A stretch of DNA of 64,000 nt from an uncultured Pseudanabaenaceae cyanobacterium (GTDB lineage Bacteria; Cyanobacteriota; Cyanobacteriia; PCC-9006; JAAUQQ01), in contig CALLAT010000060.1 in the NCBI GenBank assembly GCA_938002085.1, forward strand, positions 27,992 through 91,991, written 5' to 3'. Under the pieces are notes generated by a model. That model saw only the letters and a program-made list of their open reading frames with translations. It was not told the origin of the DNA and searched no databases. Of this stretch, positions 1 through 10,027 are shown in pieces. Positions within the stretch are counted from its first letter, which is position 1; the number at the start of each line of letters is the position of its first letter. The translations under genes and the position numbers were made by a program.

Positions 1-3000
1 TCCATGGCTCTGCTCAAATTCAGCTGTGAGATAGGCTGTCAGCGCATCCAGCCGAGGTCGCTCATAAAATTCGCGAGGGTAGATCATCAACTGCAAGTCC
101 TGCTTGAGCTGATTGATCGCTTCCATCACCATGAGGGAATCCATCCCCAGATCCAGAAGACTGGCCGTTGGGTTAATCGTGGCGGGGTCGGCTTGGAGGA
201 TTTTAGCGAGCACCCCCCCTAGATATTGCTGCAAAATCTCCAGCCGTTGTCCAGCGGAAGCGGCCCGGAGCTGAGCTTGAATGGAGGCGGCTGGGGGAGC
301 TTCCTTCACATTGGATGCCACTGCCTTGAAGTAGCCCAAGTCTCGCAGTTGGGGGAACTGAGCCAGTAGGAAGGACCAGTCGGCCTGGAACAGGCCCACC
401 TGAGCCATCGGTGCAGTGAGGAGCTGGGGCAACTGCGCTAGGTAATCCCCAGCCGCGAGGGGCATCAGTCCCTTATTCAAACGAGTCTGATTGGCCATGC
501 CTTCTCCCACCCAGGGGCCCCAGTTAAGGCTCAGGGCGGGCTTACCCTGGGCGTGGCGCAGTTGAGCCAGGCTATCCAAGAAGGCGTTGGCGGCAGCATA
601 GTTGCCCTGGCCGGGGGAACCCAGGATGGATGCAACGGAAGAGAATAGCCAGAAGAAGTCTAGTTTGTCTGCCTGGGTTCCCTGGTGCAGGTTCCAACTG
701 CCCTGGAGTTTGGGGGCGAGTACTTGCTGCCACTGCTCCCAGGTTTGCCCCTGGAGCAGACCATCGGCAAGGCTGCCAGCGGCATGGATCACGCCTCGGA
801 GCGGATGGGGGCCGTCACGGAGTTCAGCGCAGAGTGCGGTGACCGCAGCTGAATCGGCGACATCTAGGGAATGGACGCAACAGGTCACGCCCTGGTGCGT
901 GAGGGCATCAAGACTGGCCTGCTGTTGGGGGCTGGGGGAGCGCCGACTGATCAACACAAGCTGTCTTGCGCCTTGGTCTGCTAACCACTGAGCCAGCTTT
1001 AAGCCCAAGGCTCCTAATCCTCCCGTGATCAAATAGCTGCTCTGGGGCTGGATCGCCACACTGGGGACTGTCGAAGAGTCTAAAGCCGTTATTTCTTGGA
1101 GGCGAGCGCCGTAGCGCTGCTGACCCCTTAGGGCGACTTGGTCGTCATTTTCCGGTTGCTGAACCGTATAAACCAGTTGCTCTAATTCTGATGCTTTCGG
1201 GGCGGGGCTCAGGTCAATGCAGCCTCCCCAACATTCGGGGTGCTCCAATGCAATAACCTTGCCGAGACCCAGTAGTGGACTTTGGGCGACATTGGGCTGG
1301 GTTGCACTGTTGACGCGTTGAACGCCTTGGGTGATGAGCCACAGCTTAGCTGGCGTTTGGAGGGTCAATGCTCGCAGCATCGCTAGAACAGGCGCACAGC
1401 TTTGGGATTGCGCCGCCATTAGGGAGGCATTGGTTAATGAAGTAGTTGTGGGGGCATCTATCCCCCAGCTGTTAATTACGCCCTGGAGCTTGCTGCTGGA
1501 CTGCTCTATGGTAGCTAAAACCGCTGTCAGAATGTCGCCCAGTAAGTCAGGTTGATCCGTCGGTATTTGCCAAAGGTTAGGTTCAAGCTGTTGATAGCGA
1601 TCGCCGACCACCACCCGATAGACGTTATGGCTCTGGGCTTGGAGTTGAGTCGTAATGCCATGGCCAACTCCGCTGCTATCCTCCAATACGAGCCAGCTTT
1701 GCACGGGGGGATTGGGCTGAGCTGCGATCGCACCCAACTCCTGCCAAACCACTTGATATTGATTGACGGTATCCCCAGCGCTATCCTGCGTCGTCGCGCC
1801 AGAAGCGATGCTGCCTGCTGTCTGGACCTTGGCACTGGAGACTGCGGAGGGTTGAGCCAAACCCTCTAACCAGCAGCGCTGTCGCTGGAATGGATAGGTT
1901 GGCAAATCAAGGCGCTGGTGAGCGGTCGTGGAGTAGAAGCTAGACCAGTTGACTGGGACGCCCTGGACTGTCAGTGCCGCTAAACTATTGAGCAGCTGTG
2001 GCAAATCTTCTTTGCCGGGGTAAAGGCTGGCTAGCCAGACGGGGTCAACGGCGGTTTCTGAAGTCTTCTGGGCCTGGAAGCATTGTCGCCCCATGGACAA
2101 CAGCGTGGGGCGTGGGCCAATTTCGAGGAAAATGCGATCGCCTTGCTCAGTGCTGCGAGCTTGCAAGCAGGCCATACTGGCTTCAAACAAAACGGGTTGA
2201 CGAATATGGCGAACCCAGTAGCCTGGCGTTGCGATCTCATCCGTCGCCAACTGCCCCGTGAGATTTGAAATGAGTGGCAGTTGAGGCGCGTGGTAAGTCA
2301 CCTGGCTAGCAACGGTCTCAAACTCTGCCAGGATGGGCTCCATTAGCTGGGAATGGAAGGCGTGGGAGACCTGTAGCGCACGACAGCGAATGCTTTCGTC
2401 CTTGAGTTGTGTACTCAACGTTTTGAGCCCCGCCTCAGGGCCAGACAGGACGATTAATTCTGGAGCGTTGTAGGCTGCGATCGCGACTTCCCCATCCATC
2501 GCCTTGAGCAATGCCTCAAAGCGTTCTAGCTTGGCAAAGACCACCATCATCCCCCCCCCCGTGGGTAGGGACTGCATCAACTTGGCCCTCGCGGTGATCA
2601 GTCTCAGCCCATCTTCGAGGCTAAAGACACCGGCCAGACAAGCTGCCACATACTCACCCACGCTATGGCCCAACACCACTGAAGGCCGAACGCCCCAGGA
2701 TTGCCAGAGCTGAGCCAAGGCATATTCAATGGCGAATAGAGCGGGTTGCGTGTAAATCGTTTGGTTGAGTTCACTGCTGGCACTGCCGTAGAGCAACTCA
2801 ATCAGGTTCAGCTCTAGTCGGGGGGCGAGGATCTCGGCACAGCGATCCAGAGCGGCTTTGAATACGGGCTCGGTTTGATAAAGCTGCTGGCCCATGCCGG
2901 GGGACTGAGAGCCTTGACCCGTGAACAGAAAGGCCACTGTGGGATTGGGCTGGGCCTGGGCTTGGTGTAGCTCAGAGGGCTCACCCTGGATAAAGGCTTG

Positions 3001-6000
3001 GAGCTGGGCTTGGAGCTGTTCAGGAGACTGAGAAAGCACCGCCAGCCGATGTTCAAAGGCCGTTCGCCCTGTATTGGCACTAAAGCAAAGGTCGCTCAGT
3101 TTTGCATCGGTATGGTGCGTCAGCCAGTCGCTGTAGCGTTGGGCGAGCGCCATCAAGGCTGGAGCCGTCTTCGCTGAGAGGGTCAGGAGCTGATGGACTT
3201 TATCTGGCTCTATTGTCTTGCTTTGATTAGTTGCTTGAGCAATTGAGGCGTCTTTGCTTAGGGGCGCTGCAACTGGAGCTTCACCCAGGATGACATGGGC
3301 ATTTGTGCCCCCAAAGCCAAAGGAGCTGACGCCTGCCAGGCGAGGCCTGATGCCTCTGGGCCAGGATTGGGCTTCAGTGGGAATTTTGAGGGTTTCATTC
3401 AAGTTGATGTGGGGATTCAACTCCTGCAAATGCAGATGGGGAGGAATGACCTCCTGTTGTAGAGACAAGATTGACTTGATCAGGCCTGCCACCCCCGCTG
3501 CGGCTTCTAGGTGGCCAATATTCGTTTTGACTGAACCAATCCACTGCTGCTTCGATGCTTCCGCCTCTCCAGCTTCTGCTGTCAGTCCCTCTGAAAAAAC
3601 GGCCTGCAATGCATTCAGTTCAATGGGATCTCCCAATGAAGTGCCTGTGCCATGGGCTTCTATGTAGCCGATGTCAGTTGCCTTAGCATCTGCCTGGGCC
3701 AGCGCTTGACGAATAACGGCCTGCTGAGCGCGGCCATTGGGGGCTGTGAGGCCGTTGCTGCGACCATCTTGGTTGATGGCTGAACCTTGAATCACGGCTA
3801 GGATGCGATCGCCATCCCGCTCTGCTAGGCTCAGTCGCTTCAGCAGCAGCAAGCCGCAGCCCTCACCCCGCACATAGCCATCGGCCTTGGCATCAAAGGT
3901 TTTGCAGCGGCCATCTTCCGCCATCATTCCGGCTTGGCTGAAGACTTGGGTGAGGTCTGGAGAGAGGGTGAGGTTCACGCCCCCCGCGATCGCCAGGTCA
4001 CAATCGCCATTATTTAAACTTTGACTGGCTAAATGCACCGCCACCAGGGAAGACGAACAGGCGGTGTCCACGGCTAGAGAAGGCCCTTGCAAATCCAAGA
4101 AATAGGACAGACGATTGGCTGCCACGCTATGGGCATTGCCCGTCCCGGAATAGGCATCCACCGGAATGCCTTGGTTCGACTGCAACTGAGAATAGTCACT
4201 GCTACTGAGACCGACAAACACGCCGGTATTGCTCCCAGCCAACTGGGGAGCTGGAACGCCCGCCTGTTCCAAGGTCTCCCAGGCAACCTCTAATAGCAGG
4301 CGCTGTTGGGGGTCCATGCGCTGGGCTTCTCGGGGAGAGAGACCAAAAAACCGAGGCTCAAACTGATCTACTTGCTCCAGGAATCCCCCCCATTCCGGCT
4401 TGCCGGTTGGCCAGCGATGGGTGGGTTGAATGGCATCTTTCCCCTGGATTAACAGGTCCCAGAAGTCTTGGGGGCTATTGGCACCAGGGAAACGGCAGCC
4501 TAGACCGACAACCGCGATCGCTTCATGCACCGCTGATTTGCGAGGCGAAGCTGCTTGGGCCTGGGCTGTTGCCTGGGCATGCTGTGCAGTCTCTGGCTCG
4601 AGTTGATGGGCTAGATAGCTAGAGAGACTATCAATGGTGGGGTAGTCATACACCAGCGTTGGAGATAGTTTTAGCCCTAGGAGATCTTCTAGCTCCGCAG
4701 ATAGCCTGACAACCTTTAAAGAATCCAGGCCAAAGCTAGCCATGGGCTCTTGGTAACTCAGGCCCTGGGGCGAAACGGCCATGAGTTCACCGAGACGATT
4801 GGCCAGCCAAGTCGCAATTTCTCGCCTGCGAGGATTGGCAACGGGGCTAAAGTTGGTGGGTATTCGCCCATTAGAGTTCGCCGAGTTCGTCGATTCTGCC
4901 GGTACAACAGCCTTTTCACCAACAGCAGCATTCGCTTGATCCGATGGGGCGTCGCCTGCTTGCCACTTTGCGACAACCCGCAAACTATCCTTCAGAAAGC
5001 CGTTTCGACAGGCATAGCGTTGAATCTTGCCGCTGGATGTTTTTGGAATGCTATTGGTGCGGAGCAGGAGGACTGCATGGGGCTGGAGGCCATGGTGCTG
5101 AATAATAGCCTGGCGAATGGCTTGGGTGACCTGATCTCCCTGGAGTTTGCGTAGGGCTCTTCGGTGAACCTCTTGGACAACCACGAGCTGCTCGTCACCG
5201 TCGATGTCAACGGAAAAAGCTGCGCTAGCGGCAACCTGCAAGTCTGGATGACTCTGGACGACGGTTTCTTCAATGTCCTGGGGATAGTGGTTGCGCCCCC
5301 GAATGATGATCAAGTCTTTCAGACGTCCTGTGACAAAGAGTTCCTCGTTTTTGAGGAACCCAAGGTCGCCTGTGCGCAGAAATTCTTGCTCCTGAAGGCC
5401 GTTGTCTTGGTGATCTCCATTCCGATGGTTTGGGAGTGCTGGAACGGGGACCTCGGCCACTTTGGCTTGGAAGCAAGAACGGGTCAGTTCTTCGCGCTTC
5501 CAATAACCCTGGGCAATGCTGGGACCGGAAACCCAAATCTCTCCCACCTCTCCATCCGGCAGCGCGGCACAATTCTCTGGATCGACGATCAACATTGACT
5601 GGCCCGCGAGGGATCGCCCGGAGGCCACAAGGTCCAACCCTTGATCGGCCTGCTTCGGTGCATAGGTCTGGCGCTGCTCCAATGCCTGACCGTCCACAGT
5701 CGTCAGGATGGGCTCTACTTCCCGATTCCCCCCGGTCACCATCAAGGTGGCCTCTGCCATGCCGTAGCAAGGGTAAAAGGCGTTGCGCTGGAACCCGCAT
5801 TCTGCAAAGGCTTCTGCAAACAGCTCCAACGTGTGAGCCCGCACCGGCTCGGCGCCCGTGAAGGCAATCTTCCAGCGACTCAAGTCTAGGTTGGCTTTCT
5901 GCTCGGCTGTGATCTGCTTTGCACAAAGCTCATAGGCAAAGTTTGGGCCACCACTGGTACTCCCCCCATAGTCAGAAATGACCTGGAGCCAGCGTAGGGG

Positions 6001-6747
6001 CCGCTGCAAAAAACTGACGGGTGGCATAAACACCATGGAAGCGCCCAGATATAAGGGCTGGAGAACGCCGCCAATCAACCCCATATCGTGGTACGGAGGT
6101 AACCAGGAGATCACCTTACTATGGATATCGTCCTGGAATCCTTGATTGATCAAGGCAGAATTGTGGATCAAGTTGCCATGGCTCACCATGACGCCCTTGG
6201 GAGATCCGGTGGAGCCACTGGTGTATTGCAAGAAGGCTAGCTCATGGCCAGCAGGATTCGTTGGCTGCCAGGCGTCTGCTAGGCCTGCAATGCCATCCAC
6301 ACCGCCTAGAACTTCATCATCCGTCGCTAAGCAATGAATCTCTGTGGCATCGGCTTGGATGAGCTTGCCTGCGAGCTTGGTTTTCAACTCTCCCGTGGTG
6401 AGGGCAAACCGGGCTTCCGCATCATTAATAATGGCCTGGAGCCGTTCCATGGAACGATTGGCTCGGGGCGGATAGGCGGGGACTGCCACTGTCCCTGCGT
6501 AGAGGCAGCCAAAGAAAGCTGCCACGAAGTCTAGACCCGGTGGATAGAGCAACAGCGCCCGCTCGCCCTCTGCCCCTGCATTTCGTAGCGTTGTGGCGAT
6601 CGCCCTGGCTCGCTGGTCCAAGTCAGCATAGGAGAGCACTCCTGTGACGGTTTCCCCGTCTTGAAGAAAGGTAAAAACCGTTTTGTCTGACAGGTTCTGC
6701 GCATGTTGACGCAGCAACGCTACAAAATTGGGGAAGGAGTGGGACAT
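1..6747 (-). CDS. ols: Olefin synthase-type polyketide synthase, 3' end outside window
   Basis: Type I PKS that in the known pathway activates a fatty acid, extends it with one malonyl unit, reduces the keto group and decarboxylates it to a terminal alkene. At least 2249 codons are open to the window edge. Order seen: fatty acyl-AMP ligase (about residues 1-600, with the TSGSTGSPKGV motif), ACP1 (GLDSLKV, about 680), ketosynthase (from about 745; VDTACSSSL with Cys about 897), malonyl-type acyltransferase (GHSVGEY with Ser about 1362, then HAFH), ketoreductase (GGLGALG about 1908, active-site GNYAAANAF) and ACP2 (GMDSLMV, Ser about 2204) followed by a YPREFYERPRL stretch. No DH or ER lies between AT and KR. 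This is the Ols order; the expected sulfotransferase and thioesterase would follow beyond position 1. The ATG at 6747 lacks an obvious Shine-Dalgarno. Until the missing end is read, another FAAL-initiated PKS product remains possible. Confidence 0.9.
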   Translation of the reverse strand, partial: MSHSFPNFVALLRQHAQNLSDKTVFTFLQDGETVTGVLSYADLDQRARAIATTLRNAGAEGERALLLYPPGLDFVAAFFGCLYAGTVAVPAYPPRANRSMERLQAIINDAEARFALTTGELKTKLAGKLIQADATEIHCLATDDEVLGGVDGIAGLADAWQPTNPAGHELAFLQYTSGSTGSPKGVMVSHGNLIHNSALINQGFQDDIHSKVISWLPPYHDMGLIGGVLQPLYLGASMVFMPPVSFLQRPLRWLQVISDYGGSTSGGPNFAYELCAKQITAEQKANLDLSRWKIAFTGAEPVRAHTLELFAEAFAECGFQRNAFYPCYGMAEATLMVTGGNREVEPILTTVDGQALEQRQTYAPKQADQGLDLVASGRSLAGQSMLIVDPENCAALPDGEVGEIWVSGPSIAQGYWKREELTRSCFQAKVAEVPVPALPNHRNGDHQDNGLQEQEFLRTGDLGFLKNEELFVTGRLKDLIIIRGRNHYPQDIEETVVQSHPDLQVAASAAFSVDIDGDEQLVVVQEVHRRALRKLQGDQVTQAIRQAIIQHHGLQPHAVLLLRTNSIPKTSSGKIQRYACRNGFLKDSLRVVAKWQAGDAPSDQANAAVGEKAVVPAESTNSANSNGRIPTNFSPVANPRRREIATWLANRLGELMAVSPQGLSYQEPMASFGLDSLKVVRLSAELEDLLGLKLSPTLVYDYPTIDSLSSYLAHQLEPETAQHAQATAQAQAASPRKSAVHEAIAVVGLGCRFPGANSPQDFWDLLIQGKDAIQPTHRWPTGKPEWGGFLEQVDQFEPRFFGLSPREAQRMDPQQRLLLEVAWETLEQAGVPAPQLAGSNTGVFVGLSSSDYSQLQSNQGIPVDAYSGTGNAHSVAANRLSYFLDLQGPSLAVDTACSSSLVAVHLASQSLNNGDCDLAIAGGVNLTLSPDLTQVFSQAGMMAEDGRCKTFDAKADGYVRGEGCGLLLLKRLSLAERDGDRILAVIQGSAINQDGRSNGLTAPNGRAQQAVIRQALAQADAKATDIGYIEAHGTGTSLGDPIELNALQAVFSEGLTAEAGEAEASKQQWIGSVKTNIGHLEAAAGVAGLIKSILSLQQEVIPPHLHLQELNPHINLNETLKIPTEAQSWPRGIRPRLAGVSSFGFGGTNAHVILGEAPVAAPLSKDASIAQATNQSKTIEPDKVHQLLTLSAKTAPALMALAQRYSDWLTHHTDAKLSDLCFSANTGRTAFEHRLAVLSQSPEQLQAQLQAFIQGEPSELHQAQAQPNPTVAFLFTGQGSQSPGMGQQLYQTEPVFKAALDRCAEILAPRLELNLIELLYGSASSELNQTIYTQPALFAIEYALAQLWQSWGVRPSVVLGHSVGEYVAACLAGVFSLEDGLRLITARAKLMQSLPTGGGMMVVFAKLERFEALLKAMDGEVAIAAYNAPELIVLSGPEAGLKTLSTQLKDESIRCRALQVSHAFHSQLMEPILAEFETVASQVTYHAPQLPLISNLTGQLATDEIATPGYWVRHIRQPVLFEASMACLQARSTEQGDRIFLEIGPRPTLLSMGRQCFQAQKTSETAVDPVWLASLYPGKEDLPQLLNSLAALTVQGVPVNWSSFYSTTAHQRLDLPTYPFQRQRCWLEGLAQPSAVSSAKVQTAGSIASGATTQDSAGDTVNQYQVVWQELGAIAAQPNPPVQSWLVLEDSSGVGHGITTQLQAQSHNVYRVVVGDRYQQLEPNLWQIPTDQPDLLGDILTAVLATIEQSSSKLQGVINSWGIDAPTTTSLTNASLMAAQSQSCAPVLAMLRALTLQTPAKLWLITQGVQRVNSATQPNVAQSPLLGLGKVIALEHPECWGGCIDLSPAPKASELEQLVYTVQQPENDDQVALRGQQRYGARLQEITALDSSTVPSVAIQPQSSYLITGGLGALGLKLAQWLADQGARQLVLISRRSPSPQQQASLDALTHQGVTCCVHSLDVADSAAVTALCAELRDGPHPLRGVIHAAGSLADGLLQGQTWEQWQQVLAPKLQGSWNLHQGTQADKLDFFWLFSSVASILGSPGQGNYAAANAFLDSLAQLRHAQGKPALSLNWGPWVGEGMANQTRLNKGLMPLAAGDYLAQLPQLLTAPMAQVGLFQADWSFLLAQFPQLRDLGYFKAVASNVKEAPPAASIQAQLRAASAGQRLEILQQYLGGVLAKILQADPATINPTASLLDLGMDSLMVMEAINQLKQDLQLMIYPREFYERPRLDALTAYLTAEFEQSHG

Positions 6748-7141
6748 CTAGGGATTCAGCGACTTCTCTGAATTGTTAATAATCTCTGAAGATCGAGATC
6801 TAATCATACTGTCTAAGGTCTGACCGCTTCTACTCACCCCTGTGAGCCCTGGAATCAGGCAACCTCTAACCTCCTCGTCTCGTTCTCCTCGTTGGAGGAT
6901 CGGTCGGAAACTTAAGGTCTGTTTGGTTTGGGGAAGGCTTGTTCAGTCTTGAAACAGGACTGATGCACTTTCTGAACAAGGGCTTTGGGTTAAGCCATGA
7001 GGATTGATGAATCCCGCCATCCAATTTGTTGTTCCCCTTAGATAAAGGGATGGTCTAATTGGTTTTTTGTTCCAAAGCGGATTGAGACATCAATCGTTGG
7101 CGAGGATTGAGGCCATCATTTTCTAACTGGCTTGAGCCTCG
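6748..7141. other. Intergenic region between ols and ADO
   Basis: This 394-base stretch has no credible gene on either strand. It should hold the ols promoter, reading leftward, and the ADO 3' end. No acyl-ACP reductase gene, the usual neighbour of ADO, is present here. I see no clear terminator hairpin. Confidence 0.6.
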
Positions 7142-7852
7142 TCAGGCAGCCATGGCATTGTCGTAGCTGGACATGCTCAAGACTTCTTGGAAGCTAAAGC
7201 CGATGTCCTGGAGCGTTTCGCCGTACTGAATCGTAAATTCCTCTTCCAACGACTCCAGGTCCATGCCCAGGCGAGCTGCATCTTGCCCAATCCTCGTCAA
7301 AATTTGCCAAACGATGGGCAGTATTGTCTGATTGACAGCTTGGATCTCAGTTTTGACGGTCTCGAAATGTGCTTTGAACCAGGCTTGGCCCAGTTTCAAA
7401 TGCTCATGCTCGTCCTTGAGGGCGGTTTCAGTGACCCTGCGGGAAAAATCGTCGGCTACGGGGAGATAGGCGTTGTAGAGCGCGATCGCCAAGCATTCCA
7501 CCACGAAGGACTGAATCAGGAGACAAGGGACCAGCTGCTCTTGAGCCGATGCTGCTGCAAACCGTTCGCGCAGGGGGGAAAACACATCCTCAGCCCAATT
7601 AAAATCTGCCTCAATCCCTAAATGTGTCCCACAGGATTGAAATCCATTTTGGTGCCTCCGCTCCATGCGAGCGGCATTGAGGAGTTCATCGCGATGCTGG
7701 GGTAACATCTCCGCCAGCCTGAGGTAATTGTTGTGGGCTTCCTGTTCACCTTCAATTACGATGCCGTTCAAGCGGCTATAGGCTTCTCTGTAGTCGGCAC
7801 TGTCGTAGTCCGGCGTAAGAGCGACGGTTGGATGGACCTTGAGAGGGAGCAT
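7142..7852 (-). CDS. ado: Aldehyde-deformylating oxygenase (aldehyde decarbonylase)
   Basis: Ferritin-like di-iron enzyme that converts a fatty aldehyde to the n-1 alkane/alkene plus formate, normally using aldehyde from acyl-ACP reductase. The 236-aa length fits the family (about 231 aa). The expected metal ligands are visible: E36 in the IEGEQEAH segment, E64-x-x-H67 in RMERRH, E119 in VVECLAI, and E148-x-x-H151 in KDEHEH. The conserved Cys (C74, FQSCGTHLG) is also present. Similarity to the Synechococcus elongatus enzyme, recalled from memory, is clear over the full length but moderate, so it may be a divergent branch. It lies 394 bases upstream of the olefin synthase on the same strand, and acyl-ACP reductase, its usual partner, is absent from the window. 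Function as an ADO is well supported by residues; its in vivo substrate here is not. Confidence 0.88.
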   Translation of the reverse strand: MLPLKVHPTVALTPDYDSADYREAYSRLNGIVIEGEQEAHNNYLRLAEMLPQHRDELLNAARMERRHQNGFQSCGTHLGIEADFNWAEDVFSPLRERFAAASAQEQLVPCLLIQSFVVECLAIALYNAYLPVADDFSRRVTETALKDEHEHLKLGQAWFKAHFETVKTEIQAVNQTILPIVWQILTRIGQDAARLGMDLESLEEEFTIQYGETLQDIGFSFQEVLSMSSYDNAMAA

Positions 7853-7929
7853 GACGCGAGGTTCTCCTGAACAACTGCGACGTTAACCTAGATCCTGAGG
7901 GGAATACCTGAGGAGGACTGGGATTACGC

Positions 7930-8751
7930 CTAGTCTATCGGCTTTGGATCAGAGGGGCCAGCTTGGAAGTGATGTACGGCTGTGAGCGCCGTGACCCAGC
8001 CCTGGGCGAGATCGGTGAGAATGCGATCGCCTTTCTCTGGGTTGGCCGCTGTCGCATCTCCAATGACGCCACTGCGACTAATATCTCGGGTGACCCAAGA
8101 AACGGGTAGCTTTCCCTCTAATGAGATCAACCCGTCCTTAAGGCGTTGATCCGGATATTCAGCCACAGCATTATTCATCTTGACCGTATCGGGCAGTAAC
8201 GAGAGTAGCAAGCTGGTTTCCGCATCTCCAGCATGGATCCCCTCGGCCAGCTCCTTAGGACTGAGCCAGTCGGCAACGCGGTGCTCTACATTCCAGATGA
8301 AAAACGGAAAAATCCAAAAATCTGGAAACCGCTGATGCAAATCTCGGGCCACAATGTCCAAAACCTGCGGCTGTCCTCCATGGGCATTGGCAAAGACTAA
8401 CTTTCGAAAGCCTGATTGATAGAGACTCTCCGCTGTTTCTGTTAGGACTCGACCCAAGGTCTCGGCGCTGAGCATGAGGGTGCCAGGGAAGTGGCAATGC
8501 TCGTTAGATTTGCCGACGTATTGGGGAGGCAAGGCATAGGCTGGGATGGCTGGGTCTAGCGTTTCCAGGGCATGACCTAAAACGCCCGTGGCGATCGCGC
8601 TATCCACCGCCAACGGTAAATGAGGCCCATGCTGCTCAATTGCCCCCAAGGGCTGTATCAGCACCACGTTTTCCTTGTCGGGCATCTCCTGAACATCGGT
8701 CCAGCTGAGATAAGCGTAATAACGATGGGGAGGGATGAAACCGTGCATCAT
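7930..8751 (-). CDS. Creatininase-family amidohydrolase
   Basis: Predicted metal-dependent amidohydrolase of the creatininase superfamily (273 aa, usual length about 240-280). The family metal-site signatures are visible: PLGAIEQHGPHLPLAVD near residue 35, NAHGGQ around 125 (NAHGGN in most members) and HAGDAETS around 173. Members cleave creatinine, cyclic amides or act on pterin/F420/mycofactocin-type substrates, so the substrate cannot be named from sequence. It is on the same strand as ADO and ols, 77 bases upstream of ADO, which could mean cotranscription, but I know of no link between this family and hydrocarbon synthesis. Confidence 0.85.
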   Translation of the reverse strand: MMHGFIPPHRYYAYLSWTDVQEMPDKENVVLIQPLGAIEQHGPHLPLAVDSAIATGVLGHALETLDPAIPAYALPPQYVGKSNEHCHFPGTLMLSAETLGRVLTETAESLYQSGFRKLVFANAHGGQPQVLDIVARDLHQRFPDFWIFPFFIWNVEHRVADWLSPKELAEGIHAGDAETSLLLSLLPDTVKMNNAVAEYPDQRLKDGLISLEGKLPVSWVTRDISRSGVIGDATAANPEKGDRILTDLAQGWVTALTAVHHFQAGPSDPKPID

Positions 8752-9073
8752 GGCGGTGAAGGTCTTGCCTTGTAAAGCTTTGAAGGAAAATTGGAGATGG
8801 GCAATCCAACGGCTATTAATCCAGCGAAGCCGCTGGGCTAATGCCTGAGGAAATAACGGCCATACCTCAATATCATTTCAAAAGAAAGACCGAATGGTTG
8901 CAAAGCAATGCAGCGCTTAATATGGATAAACCTCTGACGAACGATTTAGTGCTATCTAATACCCGTGGATGCGCGTCGAGGTGAATTATTTCCCAGGGAG
9001 CCCTGGCTTTCCAAGGGGATAACTCCGCTATTTAGCGACTTGCATCGTTCTTATTTTATTAACTGGTTTGGTT
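8752..9073. other. Divergent intergenic region upstream of rps1b
   Basis: The 322 bases between the divergently transcribed creatininase-family gene and the S1 paralogue. It should carry both promoters. A short open frame from 8965 crosses the S1 start in another frame and is not a gene. I recognise no RNA gene or riboswitch. Confidence 0.5.
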
Positions 9074-9976
9074 ATGAGCTCGGACTCTCAAGCTTCATCC
9101 TCCTTCTCCATGGAGGACTTCGAAAAGGCCCTATCGTCCCAGGAATTTGATTTCCAGGTGGGACAAACTGTGAAGGGCAAGATCGCTAGCCATTCCAATG
9201 AAGGAGCCTTTGTTGATATCGGCGGTAAAGCCGCAGCGTTTTTGCCGACCAATGAAGCCTCCCTCAAGAAGGTGATTGACCTGTCGGCCACGCTTCAGGT
9301 CGGCGATGAGATGGAGTTTGTGGTCATTCGTGACCAAAATGCCGATGGCCAGGTGACCATTTCCCTGCGTCGTCGCTTGCTGGATGAGGCCTGGGAGCGC
9401 CTCACGGAGCAGGCTGACGCGGGGGGCAGCTTTGACGTCAAAATCAACGGCAGTAACCGAGGCGGCGTCACCGCCAACGTGGAGGGTTTAAAGGGCTTTA
9501 TTCCTCGCTCCCACTTGTTGGAAAAAGAAAACCTGGAAGCCCTCATGGGGCAAACGGTGACGGTGAAGTTCCTAGAGATCAGCAAGGAAAACAAGAAGCT
9601 GGTGCTGTCCGAACGCTTAGCAGGGCAATCGGCTCGCATGGCGGAACTGGAGGAAGGCCAGTTGATCTCGGGAACGGTGGCGAGCCTGAAGCCCTTTGGT
9701 GTCTTTGTGGCCTTTGGTGGCACGACGGGCCTGCTGCATATCAAGCAAATCAGCGACAAGTATCTCAAGTCGATTGATACGGTCTTCACGCCGGGCCAGG
9801 CCATTAAGGCGATGATCGTCAATATTGACGAGGGTCGGGGTCGGATTTCGCTGTCGACCAAGGTGCTGGAAAGCTACCCTGGCGAGATTCTTGAGAAGGC
9901 CGAGGAAGTCATGGCCAGTGCAGAAGAGCGGGCTGAGCGGGCTCGCAAGAAGATTGAGGCTGAAGAGCAGGTCTAA
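9074..9976 (+). CDS. rps1b: 30S ribosomal protein S1 paralogue (Nbp1/Rps1b type)
   Basis: RNA-binding protein with three S1 (OB-fold) domains at about residues 27-97, 113-178 and 193-263, then a charged helical tail rich in Ala, Glu and Arg. The last domain is most typical (PFGVFVAFGGTTGLLHIKQI). At 300 aa it matches the shorter of the two S1 homologues that cyanobacteria carry, called Rps1b or Nbp1, rather than the longer Rps1a. Start chosen at the ATG (MSSDSQ); an in-frame TTG two codons earlier is less likely. Rps1b has been linked to translation of mRNAs lacking a Shine-Dalgarno. A long hairpin follows the stop codon. Confidence 0.9.
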   Translation: MSSDSQASSSFSMEDFEKALSSQEFDFQVGQTVKGKIASHSNEGAFVDIGGKAAAFLPTNEASLKKVIDLSATLQVGDEMEFVVIRDQNADGQVTISLRRRLLDEAWERLTEQADAGGSFDVKINGSNRGGVTANVEGLKGFIPRSHLLEKENLEALMGQTVTVKFLEISKENKKLVLSERLAGQSARMAELEEGQLISGTVASLKPFGVFVAFGGTTGLLHIKQISDKYLKSIDTVFTPGQAIKAMIVNIDEGRGRISLSTKVLESYPGEILEKAEEVMASAEERAERARKKIEAEEQV

Positions 9977-10027
9977 CGTTGAGAGATCTCGCACTGTAGG
10001 TCAAACCTGCTGTTTGCCCTTCATTGA

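Noticed and set aside
5270..5926. A 218-codon minus-strand frame and several plus-strand frames across 1-6747
   Set aside because: All are out of frame or antisense to the continuous PKS frame, which carries every expected catalytic motif from 6747 to the window edge.
6748..7141. Possible acyl-ACP reductase next to ADO
   Set aside because: No coding sequence of the needed size exists here or elsewhere in the window; the gap has no credible frame.
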